A stretch of 64,000 nucleotides of DNA from Siniperca chuatsi. Lineage: Eukaryota > Chordata > Actinopteri > Centrarchiformes > Sinipercidae. How positions within the stretch are numbered: position 1 is the stretch's first letter; every line of letters begins with the position of its first letter. Both the position numbers and the translations under genes were made by a program. The notes below the pieces were generated by a model. That model was not told where the DNA came from. It ran no database searches and saw nothing but the letters and a program-made list of their open reading frames with translations. Of the stretch, positions 14,819 to 26,745 are shown piece after piece. The stretch is from assembly GCF_020085105.1 (NCBI RefSeq), contig NC_058062.1, forward strand, positions 6,737,945-6,801,944. The letters run 5' to 3'.

Positions 14819-17800
14819 ATACATCTACAAAAGTGTTGATACTACATATTTCTTTAAAATAGATTATGCATTGCCAGTTTTCTTGCATGTTACATGGCAA
14901 AGATAGATCTTTCTCTGTGTTAATCTGGATAAACCTCTCATTAGCACAATACTTACTAGTACTTATTAATTGGTCGTTGATTAGTTGTTGACTCATACAT
15001 TTTAGTAAAAGAAAGTCTTACCTCATTTCAGATTATTAATATCTAATACCTAGGTTTTAATTTAAATGAAATTGTAGGTATTTTTTACTTTGACACTCAA
15101 GAGACTTTTTTTCCATTTGATAAGTGTCATAAAAACTAATTACATCCACTGTGATCCACGGTTGTAAAACAGTAAAACATAGTCTGCAGTGGGTGGATGC
15201 TTTTATTGGCAAAGTATTATAGCTTTAGTTCTTTCTTTGAGTTACCAGCTGCTCTGCTTTTGGTTTCCACAGTGAGCTTAATTACACAAAGAACCTGTAC
15301 TGCATACTGTAGGTCAATGTAGTGATCACAGACGGAGGGAGTGTGTGTTCAGTTTGGTGTGTGTATGTGTTGTGTGGGTGAGTGTGCATACATATGCGTC
15401 TGCAGGCTGTTGCTTGTGTTTTGGCACCTTGGCAACCTGCTACTGTGTGCCTTTGCATTTCAGCAAACAGGTTAGAATTACATACTGAGTATCTTGTAAA
15501 TAATATCAGCTGAAGCTCTCACATATGGCGTGGACAGAAGATATTTATCCACACTTTGAGCCATATGATCCACATGCTTTTCAGATATTTCCTGTAAGTG
15601 GGCATCATTTTAACTCATTCTCTTTTGTGGTTATTAGTCAGCTAAAGCTCTTTATCTTAGCAACAACTAACCAACTGTTCTCGGTGTAAACACAAAACCC
15701 ATCACTGAGACTGAGTCTTACATCATAATACAATCATTTCTAGTATTACAAGAAATTACGTTTTAATATTGTTTGCATATGGGAAGATAATCCTTCGATT
15801 TTTTTCCCCCTTTCCGTGGAGTGGAGCTTCGCCTCCTGTATAGGAGGTAGATAGTGCAGTTTATTCTCAGCCACTGTGCCTCCAGGCAGAGAACCTCATT
15901 ACAGTCCCATCTCTCCGCCCCAGGTTCCTCAGCAACCCACCACTATCCTGCAGCAGCTCCCAGCGACCATGATGCCTTCTGGCTTTGCTCCTTCCATTAG
16001 GCCTAGTGGTCACGTCAAGGAGGGTATGGCAGACTGTCACCACGCAAACTAAATCTCTGAATTTCACACTCACGGCTGTTCTTGCCTGCCTGTCATACTA
16101 CCAGCTTGCTAGCAGGCACTCAGATATATTATTTATGGTACTACTCTTGAGCTTGGACAATTGCATAAACTTTGTGTGCATGAGTTTGTGTGTGAGAGTG
16201 TGTGTTACTATTAAATTCATGTGCAAATGCTGCAGCAGGTTTTAGTCAGGCCTGTTTACAACTTCTAAAGGTATCATTCAATTATTGAAAATAAAGTTAT
16301 TGATGATTTGATACCAGATTGCACATATCTCTGACTTAAATCCTGTCCTTTCAGTGACTGGAAAACGTAAATGGTTAAAATAAAAAATATTTACAGGTTC
16401 ATCCTCCATTCCACTAATATATCGCTCTCTTGCTGCTGTAGGAGACAGTTTTATATGTAGCTTTTCAGTTTTAATTTGGGTAACTAAATTTATCTTGGGT
16501 GTAAAGTATAGATCTGCAGGGTCTCAATTATTGGAGATGGTACAGTCTTCTTTGTTACAACTGCACTTGATGGCTGATGTAATCATATCAGGTATATTCT
16601 ACCTTTAACATTAATTGACTGCCAGCTGTGTCAATTTGTTTATCTCATTTGCTTTCATTTGTTGAGTTAAAATTCTACGTTTATTAATATGGAGCTGTCA
16701 TTCTGAACACATGCTGAATATCACCAGCACAATCAGTTACATTTTGTGAAGTCAGCGAAAAAGACATTGAATTTGACCCCGCAAATGATTTTCAATTTTA
16801 AATATGGATAAAACCATGGAAGGTTAAAATACTGACAAAACAATTTCCCCACAGAGGATACAGTAGCTGGTGTTATATTTATGAAATGCTGTCCATGAGA
16901 TAGATGATGGCCAGGCTAGTCCAGCCCAACCAGCCATTTCATGTTTCAGTGAGTCACATGTTATTTGCATGAATAGTCCTCAGACTTGCATTTGCTGACA
17001 TTATTACTATATTATTTATGAAATTGTCAAGTTACTGAGTGCTGCTTGACTGATACTAGACAGAATTGCCAACTCGTTACACTCCATTTCCATCAATCAG
17101 TCAACTCGGTGGAGTGGGCAGATTCAAAGGTCTGGACCCAAGCAAGAGTGTTGCATAACTGAGCTAACAAACAACTGGTGCCCAGAGATATCATTCATAT
17201 CGCCTGGAAAGCGTTTAAAAATGTATCAGATATAAAAATTACTTAAAACTATAGTCAGCTATTTATATATATATATATATATAAAATTAGGTTTTAAATG
17301 ACAGTGGAATTATTGTGACTTATATAGACTTTCCTAAATCTTGGTCAGTAAGCGTATTTATATTGCTGGGAAGGAGTTCAATAATTTAGCAAGGTGAGTC
17401 ACTGCCGAACAAATATTGAGAGACAAGGAGGTGAGAAAATTGAGCTTGGCACCTCGCATTCACCACCTCGGTTTGACACAATGCGGATTAATCCGAGGAA
17501 AGAGGACAGAATAGCAGGCTGATAAAATAGATAAGACAATCAAAAGATCCTCAGATAGTGCTGATGGTGCTCTGTGTGTGTGTGGGTGGTTGTAATATTC
17601 TCAATATGCAGACCTTGTAGTGCTGATGATGATCCAGAATGCCCAGATGTACCAGGTCATCATGAACAGCATTCACCCTTATCTTGAGATAATAAAATGT
17701 AGAGAAATTCTTCCACTCCACATGTACAAACATTCTTCGATTTTATTATAGCGTCCCAAAGTTTCCTCCCAGCTCACGGTTGATGTTTTGAAACTCAAAT

Positions 17801-20800
17801 GTGAAATGTCTTGTGTTTCAAGATATCAATAGTGTTTTGTGGGGAATTTGGGGGATTTGTAGGTGCTGTTGCGTGTTATAACAAAATACAATGTATAACT
17901 CATATTTGTTGAACTGAACTGGAAAACTATCGACAGACAGTTGGACAGTTACTGAACTAAAACTTAAGCAGTGAAAACTTTGTAATGATCTTAGTCTTGC
18001 ACTCAGAAATAAAGCAGGGCTGTTTTTCTTTTTCACTATGTCAGGCTCCCAGAGACCACGTTATGATTCAAGAGAATGAGGCTGACCCAGAGATATACCA
18101 CCACTATTACCAGCCTGTACGTACCTGTCTTACCCTGCATGGCTCCTGCATCAGGCCACACTGGTCTACCAAGACCCCAACAAGCTCACCTCTTCTCCAC
18201 CACAAAGAGACAGGTGATCAGAAGTCCTGCATGTCCATTACATTTAATTTTAAAACTCATTACTGGTGGTGCAGAGAATTAACTATCAGACGAAATAAGA
18301 AGTCAAATACGCATGCATCACTCTGAAACAAACTGAAAACTAATCAGATTTATTTTTAGTTAATAGGGAGGGGGCATTTTCTGTAAAGAGGCTCCACTGT
18401 ATGAGGCAGATTCAACCAGTATATTCTTCCATGAAAATCATTTCTAAAATAGTTCAAACTTACTCATGCTTTGACGACAATGGGTGTTAATTTCTGCAGG
18501 TGTGCCTTACTTTAAGTGAATCAGTGTGTGAAAAGCTGTAGATTTTATTATCTTAATAGAGTGCAAAGATTAATCAAAACTTGCTAGAAATCTATTTTGA
18601 GGAAATTTCTATATAAATTTCCACATCAGATGAGCTTCCAGGGTAAGTGTTTCAGGTAGAAGGTCCCCTTTTACTACCTTAATGAAATTATATCTTGACA
18701 GTGATTAGCGATTGCTCCAGAATAGAGAATAGATGTTTGGAAAGTTTGAAAGACTCTCCTCCAGAAAAATCTCTACAGTAGGTTTAGGAATAGTAACTAT
18801 GCATCTGCCATCCATTTACTAAATCTGTATTTTAAATGAGGCACTAAATTGTGTTTTAGATTATGTGTATCATTGCACTTTTTTATCATTGGGCTTTGGA
18901 CTTTTTATCATTGCTCATTCATACCAGGTAGATAAAAACATCCAGGAGACGTAACACGCTGATCTTTGTGTCTAGTGAGATCAGGCATGCTGTCCTTCCT
19001 TCTTCCCTGCCCAGCGCCACAGTGGGCACCAATTGCGCCACTGTGGGAGCCAATGTCACTCCTGCAGCAGGTAAAACCAACCATACAGCAACACCCAGCC
19101 AACAGCCGATTAACACAATCTGCTCCCGTGATGTCATAGGGGGGTGACAAAAGAGGTGACAACTGCAAGCCTCACAGTAATTATGATGAGAAGGGTACTG
19201 ATTGGGGATGCTGCTAGTGATTGTGGTGTTGTTGATTATGAATGGGTGAAGAGATGAGTTCATCAGATGCTTTAGATTTGTGTAATAATTTATATTTAGT
19301 TTTTTTTCATAAAACAACAGTGCTGCTGAGGCAGAAGCAGCAGAAGAAGAGAGAGCGATTATTAATTCACTCACCAAATGTGTTTTTAATGGGCACTACT
19401 AGGAAAAAAACAATCTTGAGTTTATTAATCATCACTCAAAGATCATGATTTCATACTTATGTTTGATATTTTCTTGCTTATTACAATTAAATGTCCTTTA
19501 TGTTAATTTACAATAGATGAAACAGGCAAATAAATATGATATTGTGTGTTTGTTGTGTGTTTATGGCATTTTTATACTTTTACTTTGTTCAACCTGCATT
19601 GCCCAAATTATCCAGTAGGGAGCAGCAACAGATGTCAAGTGGGATGGCAAATAGACAACAAGCTGTACATTATATACCAGAATACATGTATGTATGAATA
19701 CATGTATTCCTGTATCTACAAGCCTTCACAGTGACTCTGCATGCTATAGTGCTGATGTAGGCCACATACATACCACTGTGGGAAACAGTGTGTGTGATAG
19801 CAAGAGTGTGACACCACATAAGATCTATTGTTGTGTAACACTGTGTGACCTTGTCTTAAAATATACTTTGATGTCTACTTAGAAGGATAAGAGGAGGCAC
19901 ACTACTCACTCCCTACGGGTGATGACAATACAAGCAACAAAATTGAAAAAAGTGCATGAAAACAGTGCAATTCGCAAATTAAATTGAATATTTTGCTTAT
20001 ATGTTTAAATAAGAAAAACAGGTGAGGTATTCAAGTGTTTTCCTGGTTCAAACTCAGGTAAAAGAAAAAGTGTTGAGTTAATTTACAGTGAGACCCAATT
20101 CTTAAGGTTTGCATTAACTTGCTTGCAGTAGCGGATAGTTTGAGTTTGCCAAATGGGATAATACAGCGAGCACCATGTAGCTGAGACAGCTGAGGCATGG
20201 GAAAGAATTTCAATTTGCTAGATTTGTCGTGACAACACACGCCATCTCAATTCCCACATTCCTTGGCATCCACTGAAAATAGTTTCAGGGTTTGAAGGTT
20301 CATTTGGAGTTTGAAAACTGTATTGCACTATGACAGTGCAGGGTGGGCAGCGCAGGATTTCAGCAGCAGTGTGGGAGGGTAATTTTAAAGATAGGGAGTG
20401 AAGGCAGCACACCCAAATCTCTGATAAAACACTAGGATTAAGAGCTCAAATGGGAAGAACGTGCCAATACAGCTGTCTCTCCACTGTCTCCAGGGTAATG
20501 CCAATGTTTACCCAGCTATTAATATCAAACCAGCACACACTGCCTATCATAGAGAGACAAGCAAGAGTGATGGGGGGGACAGTAGGTCAGAAGGGGTTAA
20601 AGAGACAAATATATTCAGAAAAGGAATGAGAGGAATGAGATTAGGGAAGGGCAGCTAATGGCAGAACTAATAATTGATCAATTAGATTGAGTAAATTGTA
20701 GATTTAGAGAGGAGGTGGCGATGCAGTGCATCCATTAAAGCTCTGCACAGTAACAGGAACAGTGTGCTCTGTGTGGAGAACAAACACAAGAGGTGGAACA

Positions 20801-21119
20801 TGGTAAATGAGGGATGTGATGATTGTTCAGAGGGTGGGGGACACTGTCACATTGTGTATCCACATTATGGGTGACAAGATACCCAGCTATTTATTTCAGC
20901 CTGTCTGGCAGCTTTTCTTTATCGTGGGCTCCTAAAATGTATTATTTTCCATATTGATCTGTTCCTTTTAATGTTTTCATTGTTTTTTCTTCCTCAGTAT
21001 GTTTTACTGCTGCTGTTATTCACATATTTTCTTTTTTCATTCATATTTAGATGTATTATCATATCATATCATTGTTTAGGTTTTAACCCATTTTTGCTGT
21101 AGTGACATTTTCTCTTTGT
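14819..21119. other. Gene-poor intergenic region
   Basis: No gene can be assembled here. Two short open stretches with good splice signals on the + strand (15525-15593 and 18047-18118) are discussed as weak findings. A TA microsatellite lies at 17263-17283. The remainder is AT-rich and unremarkable. Confidence 0.45.
17263..17283. repeat. (TA)n microsatellite
   Basis: About ten uninterrupted TA units. Confidence 0.9.
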
Positions 21120-21170
21120 TGTATCCCATTTTCATCTGTCCCAGGGATCAATAAAGTTTAATCCGATCTA
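21120..21170 (+). mobile_element. LINE 3' tail remnant
   Basis: Contains CCCAGGGATCAATAAAGTTT, the same GGGATCAATAAAG end found in the opposite orientation at 12 kb. The upstream few hundred bases are T-rich and may be more of its 3' UTR, but no coding part is visible. Confidence 0.55.
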
Positions 21171-21490
21171 TTGCACAGCGTTATACAGTGATGAACCTTC
21201 CTAAAGCTGCAAGATAGTGTTATTAGACTTATAACACTGTCCTTTCAGCTTTGCTCAGCTGTTACTGCCTGGTCAGAATCCTAGTAAACCAGGTTACATT
21301 AAGCTTTGATTGCTTATCACTCTAGGTTTATATTCTATGTTCATTTTTCTGTGTTAGCATCTTTTGATTCACCAATCCCTTTCTGTGCCACAAAGCTTTT
21401 TCCATCCACCATTAAATGTAATCAGAACATGTTCATGTTGCAACCGGAAAAAAAATCCACAGTGACAGAGGAGTGAAGAGCAGGTCAGCT

Positions 21491-21496
21491 TTTATT
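21491..21496 (-). terminator. Candidate tcap polyadenylation signal
   Basis: AATAAA on the - strand about 1 kb after the tcap stop. It is the best signal I see downstream, but the 3' UTR length is not otherwise supported. Confidence 0.35.
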
Positions 21497-21605
21497 AGTA
21501 AAAATAATAAATATCTACGAAAAATATTTCAACATCATTGCACACATTTCAAATTAATTTACACCACTATGTATTCTCAGCTAATACAGTATCTGTTCCT
21601 CTATC

Positions 21606-21607
<2 letters not shown>

Positions 21608-21641
<34 letters not shown>
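21608..21641. repeat. (TA)n microsatellite
   Basis: About 17 uninterrupted TA units. If the polyadenylation signal at 21491 is used, it would lie in the tcap 3' UTR. Confidence 0.93.
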
Positions 21642-21644
<3 letters not shown>

Positions 21645-22503
21645 CTGCCACTCAACCAACAAGGCAGATCAGTTAATACACAGGTTATTAGTTTTCCTAA
21701 ATCCTCTTGAATAGAGGTGTCAGCCGGCACACATACACACAGAGGGACACACACACACATATGTGCGGCTGCAGTGTGTGATCACACCAGAGCATTCTGG
21801 ACTCTTCACGGAGATCAGAGACTGTCAAGGGCTTGTGGAGGCCTGGAAGTTGACCAACTCCAAGGCATGTTCCCCGACCCCTCACCCCTCCCCTTCCCCT
21901 CTGACTCTCTCTCTTTCTTTCCATCCCTATTTACAGTTTAAAACCTGTTTCTTCCTTTTTCACATAATTTTCCATCTGTCACTTTCTGTGTCATTGCATG
22001 CCTTCACCACGTATTACAAGAAATCAAAACCATGAATCTGATAACCTCAAGAACACAAAATAAAGGTAAAAGAAATTGCGTGCAGCATGGTTAATGTGCA
22101 CCAGTGCATGCAATAGTTGGGTTGAAGTAATTCCACTGAGAGATCAGCAGATATGGTGAGGCCAGCTGGCCAGCACAGGCAGAGATCAGCCCATGGCGCA
22201 ACTGAGAATACACACAGTGCCTCTCCATCACAATGCAAAGACTTTCACATAACCATTTTTAATACCACTCACCACCAAATGCCAATAGTGACAAAGCGTG
22301 ACATTTATCTGGTGCTGTGCTCACCGATACTGCTAACGATCTACAGTATTTAGGGTTTTTGATGAATGTCTCTAGAAATAAATCTATATACACCTTGTCA
22401 TGCTCTTTCCTGACTCACTTTGCTCAATGACTACCCTTTCCCAACTGTCACCCTTCTCGTCTCTCCCTAACATCCCCTCTTTCTCTTCTTCTCTTTTTGT
22501 TTT

Positions 22504-23335
22504 TTACCCTCTCTGGGCCTCTTGGGACATGGAGCGACCCAGGGCTTTGGGATCTTTGGCGAACTCCATGAGGGTTGGCTTGACTGGGGGGAGGTCTCTT
22601 GTGATCTCGCCCACGGTCCTCTTGAAGGGACAGGCTCCGTCTGGGGTGGGGAAGGGCAGCAGGTCCTCCTCTGTGTGTGGGGCTCCACGTCCAAGCCTGA
22701 TACCCAGCTCTGCAGGGGTAAAGATGGGCAAGGGGAGGGTTTTTCTCTTTGGCAGCAGCTGGTGCTCTCTCACCCCTCTTTCCACAGTGCCCACTCTGAA
22801 AACACCAGAGGGGCAGGTCTGCATCAGCGAACGGGCCTGCCACTGCCGGGACAGAGTCTCCCTACGAGAGTTGTCATTTATGTTCATTGTCTGCCTGTGG
22901 GCATCAGAAAAAAAGTTGAAGTTAGAAACTGTGGGAGCACACAGTGTGACTTACCTACTTAATTAGACTGCCTTCAAATATGATAACACTTCTACCAAGA
23001 ATTGCCAAATAAATGAGCAAGTAGCTCTTAATCCAAGTCTGATGATGGTAAGACACATTTTAAATCACAGCCAGGATGTTATTAGGTGAAATAGAAACCT
23101 TTTTTTCGCTCTCATTCAGTGGTGACAAATGCCACATGAAGGGGACCTGCAGAATGTTTTCTGGTTGTTCTGTGAGCTCTCACCTGTCCTGAGGTTGAGT
23201 CTTGAGACTGACACTATGCCAGTCAGCACAGTAGCTCTCCCTCTGATCCTTGTTGTCCTCCCGTACGCTGCAGGTCAGCTCAGCTCCCACCACCACACCG
23301 TTACACTTCTCCAGGACGGTACAGATTGGCATCAT
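22504..23335 (-). CDS. tcap: Telethonin (titin-cap), two exons
   Basis: Telethonin glues the N-termini of two titin molecules at the sarcomeric Z-disc in heart and skeletal muscle. Coding exons are 23184-23335 and 22504-22894, joined phase 2 (donor GTGAGA, acceptor CCCACAG), giving 180 residues against about 167 in mammals. Family hallmarks are visible: ELTCSV and the acidic/basic stretch before ADWHSVSLKTQPQD near the N-terminus, LPLPIFTPAELG in the middle (the titin-binding half), EITRDLPPV, and the near-invariant C-terminus RSMSQEAQRG. The first of two adjacent Met codons is used here; an in-frame stop lies upstream. Compared with the human protein there are about 18 extra N-terminal residues before ELTC, so a downstream start cannot be excluded, but no other Met lies between. 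A TATA box lies about 215 bp upstream. stard3 is on the same strand upstream, as in mammals, but with another gene in between. Confidence 0.95.
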
Positions 23336-23475
23336 CTCTGCTGTGGGAAGATCTGTCTCAGATTTATTGTCTCTAATAGGTCTTGTTGATCAGTCTTAAG
23401 GTCTGGTGATGTGTCTGTGATGAAGCTGTTTGTTCAAGGAAACAGTGATGCTACAGCTGGCTGTGTCTCCTGGCT

Positions 23476-23480
<5 letters not shown>

Positions 23481-23516
<36 letters not shown>
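23481..23516. repeat. (CT)18 microsatellite in the tcap 5' UTR
   Basis: A 36-bp CT run, GA on the tcap strand, between the TATA box and the start codon. It lies just downstream of the expected transcription start, so length changes could affect tcap expression. Confidence 0.9.
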
Positions 23517-23518
<2 letters not shown>

Positions 23519-23549
23519 TGTCTGTGCCTAGGCTCGGGTCTGTCCACGA

Positions 23550-23558
23550 CTTTTATAG
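23550..23558 (-). promoter_or_regulatory. TATA box of tcap
   Basis: CTATAAAAG on the - strand. Transcription would start near 23520, leaving an unspliced 5' UTR of about 190 bases, which fits a tissue-specific muscle gene. Confidence 0.7.
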
Positions 23559-23762
23559 ATGTTCTGTTGCTATTTCTGATCCATGTTGTCACTCTACAAT
23601 CAGTGTGCACTGATATACAACACCAAGTGCTCCGTGTCTCATTTCCCGAGAGCTGGAAGCCACTCTGAGAAGGGGTTAAGGGTAATTGGGCTGAAAATCC
23701 CCTGATTCTCAAATTATATGCCCAGTCACCTCTGTAATCACTCAGCCCAACACGTTCCACTT

Positions 23763-23768
23763 CAGCTG
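23763..23768. promoter_or_regulatory. E-box CAGCTG upstream of tcap
   Basis: CAGCTG about 205 bp upstream of the TATA box; a second CAGCTG lies at about 23454 inside the 5' UTR. Mammalian TCAP is known to be driven by myogenic bHLH factors through E-boxes. Use here is inferred. Confidence 0.4.
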
Positions 23769-23769
23769 G

Positions 23770-26010
23770 GATCACAGTGTCTTAGAGGGGAGTGTCATGG
23801 AGACATTCTGTATGGAGATTATATAAACATGTAGACAGACACACACAAAAGGTTTAGTCTCCAGAGAGGAATCTTAATAAGGTTTTGGTCTTGACATATA
23901 CAAAGCAGCAAGAGACACAGCACTACTGTGGAAAGACAACAATAATGCAGCTGTTTTTCATACACAAAGGATATTTCAGGCATGTAGGTTAAATATGTAT
24001 GGATCAGAAATAACACATCTGTCACTTGGAGATAAAAGGGGAAAAGCTAGAGGACTTTATGGAGTAGCCTGCTGAATTTTAAATCATAATACAGTTCAGA
24101 ATGAATTTATACAACAGTTGTGCCTTGTGATAACATCAAACCCCCTCATTAGATGCCTTTACAGTGCGCTACCTCACAGTAGCAGTGAGAGCTCCATCCC
24201 CAGTGATTCATTACCTCGGTGACAGAGCACCACGCAAGCCATAATCAACTCAGGTTACAGACTGTGAAACACACACATGCACATACACACACTCACCTCT
24301 GACAGATGTCTGCTGGTGTTATGTTACTACCAGTCCCTATCTCTGACTCATTCATCTACAGCAGGTACTAATATCATCAGATAACAAATATCAGATATCT
24401 AAGACTGAGCATATAGTATAATGATTCTAATGACAAAAAGCCTGATCAATCACACTATCCAATCTGTGTGAAATTATGACATTAAATCTATAGCTGTTTC
24501 ATTGCATATATTCATGTTTAAGTCTAAATGGCCATTCCTTTCCACTGACTATTCATGTCCTGAATATATAATACAACAGTTAAATGCTATTTTGCTTCTG
24601 CCTGTTAACTACGGCAATATTTCAATTTCATTTCTGTAACTTCTCAGCAGGGTGGCATTGTATATGTAAATTATTGCTGAGTATCAGAGAGACAAGAGAG
24701 CAAGAGCACCGTAGCCATCCTTGGGGTCATGCATTCAGTCATGTTATGACACCATGACGACATGAAATGCCATTTCAGAAACCTAGTAAGTCACTGAGTG
24801 TCCTCAGGTCCTTCAGTGTTGAGATCATATCTTTTTAGAATAGACTTAAACCTGAGCAATCCGATTGTAAACTTAAGTAGATAGTACACAGCATGAAGCT
24901 TTTAATTTGTAGTTTTGTTGTAATTTGGGTATTCATCTGCTAAAACTGCAAGAGGACATCAGATGACTTACACCTCTGCTGTTTATATGGATAAGTCATG
25001 CTATGCTAATGAGGCTAGGGGTGTGGAGGCTCTGTAAAGGTGAACAGGGATGAGGTGAGCCCTGTCACAGTGATCAGCCCCTTCGTCCTTCTCCCTCCAT
25101 CTGCACCAGGCCACACCCCAGCCAGGAAGAACTCTGTGTTGCATAACAACACTGTCGCAGCTGCTGGGAAGTGACATTTAAATGAGCTGTCACCGAGAAA
25201 GTGATGGGGAGTGGGAGGGAGAGAGGGAGGAGAAGGGCAATTGCAGGATAAAGTCTGAGCTTGTCAGGAGATGGTAAATAAGGCAAAATGTTGTGAAGTT
25301 TGAGTAAGTATGATTTTTTTTTGTGACAGAAGAATGAATTTGGGAGGACAGAGAGGAGACTCCTACACAGGTCAACCTGACACAAAGTGCTTGCTTAGCA
25401 GTAAGAAGAATCTGAGGAAAAGTTAACTTTCTATTGATTCCTGCAAACAATCTTCAACTTGACTCTAGTGCTTCATACCAGCACCACAGAGTCAAGTGTT
25501 ACCAGCTATTTGTGTGTGTCTGTGTGTGTGAATGTGTGTGCCAGCAGGCTGGTGCTGTGTTCAAACATGTGCCCTCAGCAGTGTCTCTCTTACATAACAA
25601 CAACAACAACAAGCAGCTGACCACCAAAACACCATCATCACCATCCATCTTGCAACCCAGCCTGGTCCCAGTGGGATGCTAAGACGCCAAACCACCAGGC
25701 CAGGATACGTTGTACATCTGGAGATCACAGTGTAAGCCAGCCATGGGTATACACAGGACACACGAGGGCATAGGAACAGACTAAAGAAGACTCTTGTACT
25801 GCACTTCAACAGAATGTTGCTCTCGTGCCACAGTTTCTGTGGATTCACTGCTCAATACTCACTTGACTTCCACGCAGCAAATTCTATATAAGTTTCAAAT
25901 TGCTGAAAGTCATGCGAATTCTTCTTTTATTCTTTGTAATTTTTGAGCAACTGGAAACTCATATTACTTCATCAGTAAGGCAGCGCACTAACGTGACACT
26001 GTACACATAA
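23770..26010. other. Intergenic between tcap and the melanoregulin-like gene
   Basis: No exon is supported. The part nearest tcap probably holds further muscle control sequence. A short AAC repeat occurs at about 25598-25612. Open frames at 25.1-25.8 kb have no recognisable content. Confidence 0.45.
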
Positions 26011-26028
26011 CGGGCTTTAGGCTGGAGC

Positions 26029-26034
26029 TTTATT
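26029..26034 (-). terminator. Candidate polyadenylation signal of the melanoregulin-like gene
   Basis: AATAAAGC on the - strand, about 710 bases after the stop. A second AATAAA lies at about 25926. Confidence 0.45.
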
Positions 26035-26745
26035 TCATCATGAACTGGTCACCACAACACATACACAAATTGCCACATGAGTTTGGAAATCTTTCACGTT
26101 TTCAGTAAATTACTGGAGGGAAAAAAACACCCTTATGCATCACCTGAATACAGCCATTGCATACAGCCATTTTAAAAGTTCAACATACAGTACCAACTAC
26201 ATTGTATTTCCATATGCTATTTTCCAAAATGTTTAAGACAAATACAGACTTTAATGAGTTTTATAGTATCAAGTATACAGACACATTCTTGTGAAACTAA
26301 GAAAAACCTGACATCAGTTTACTGGGCTATCTATTCAGAGTGGTTACCGATCATGTGATTGAATGAAATGAGTGCTGATAATCATAGGACTAAATATAAA
26401 GAGGCTCTGCTCAAAGGAACATCGCTACCCTGAAGGTTCACAACAGCTGAAAATTGAACAGGATAAGAACTTGATAAAACTCTGTGGTAGACCGTTAACA
26501 CCTCTGTAACATTTACCTGAAAATCTTTTAGATTTTGACAAGAGAAAACAGAATAAGACTCAAGCTGAGCAGCTGTGGGAGAAAGGAGAAATTGTTTAGC
26601 CTAAAACCTCCAAGAAGCAGCAGCAACACTGTATGAGGCAACAGACACTTAAAGGTAAGAGCTATGCAACCCTGTCATCCAGGTCTCCATGGTTGATGAC
26701 TACTGCCCCCTGCCTTGCTTCTATTATTATTGCATCCAGTAGATA

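Noticed and set aside
22448-22843. 131-codon frame on the - strand
   Set aside because: A different frame over tcap exon 2; only the frame ending RSMSQEAQRG matches the family.
22400-22966. 188-codon open frame on the + strand
   Set aside because: It is the antisense shadow of tcap exon 2, which has clear family motifs on the - strand.
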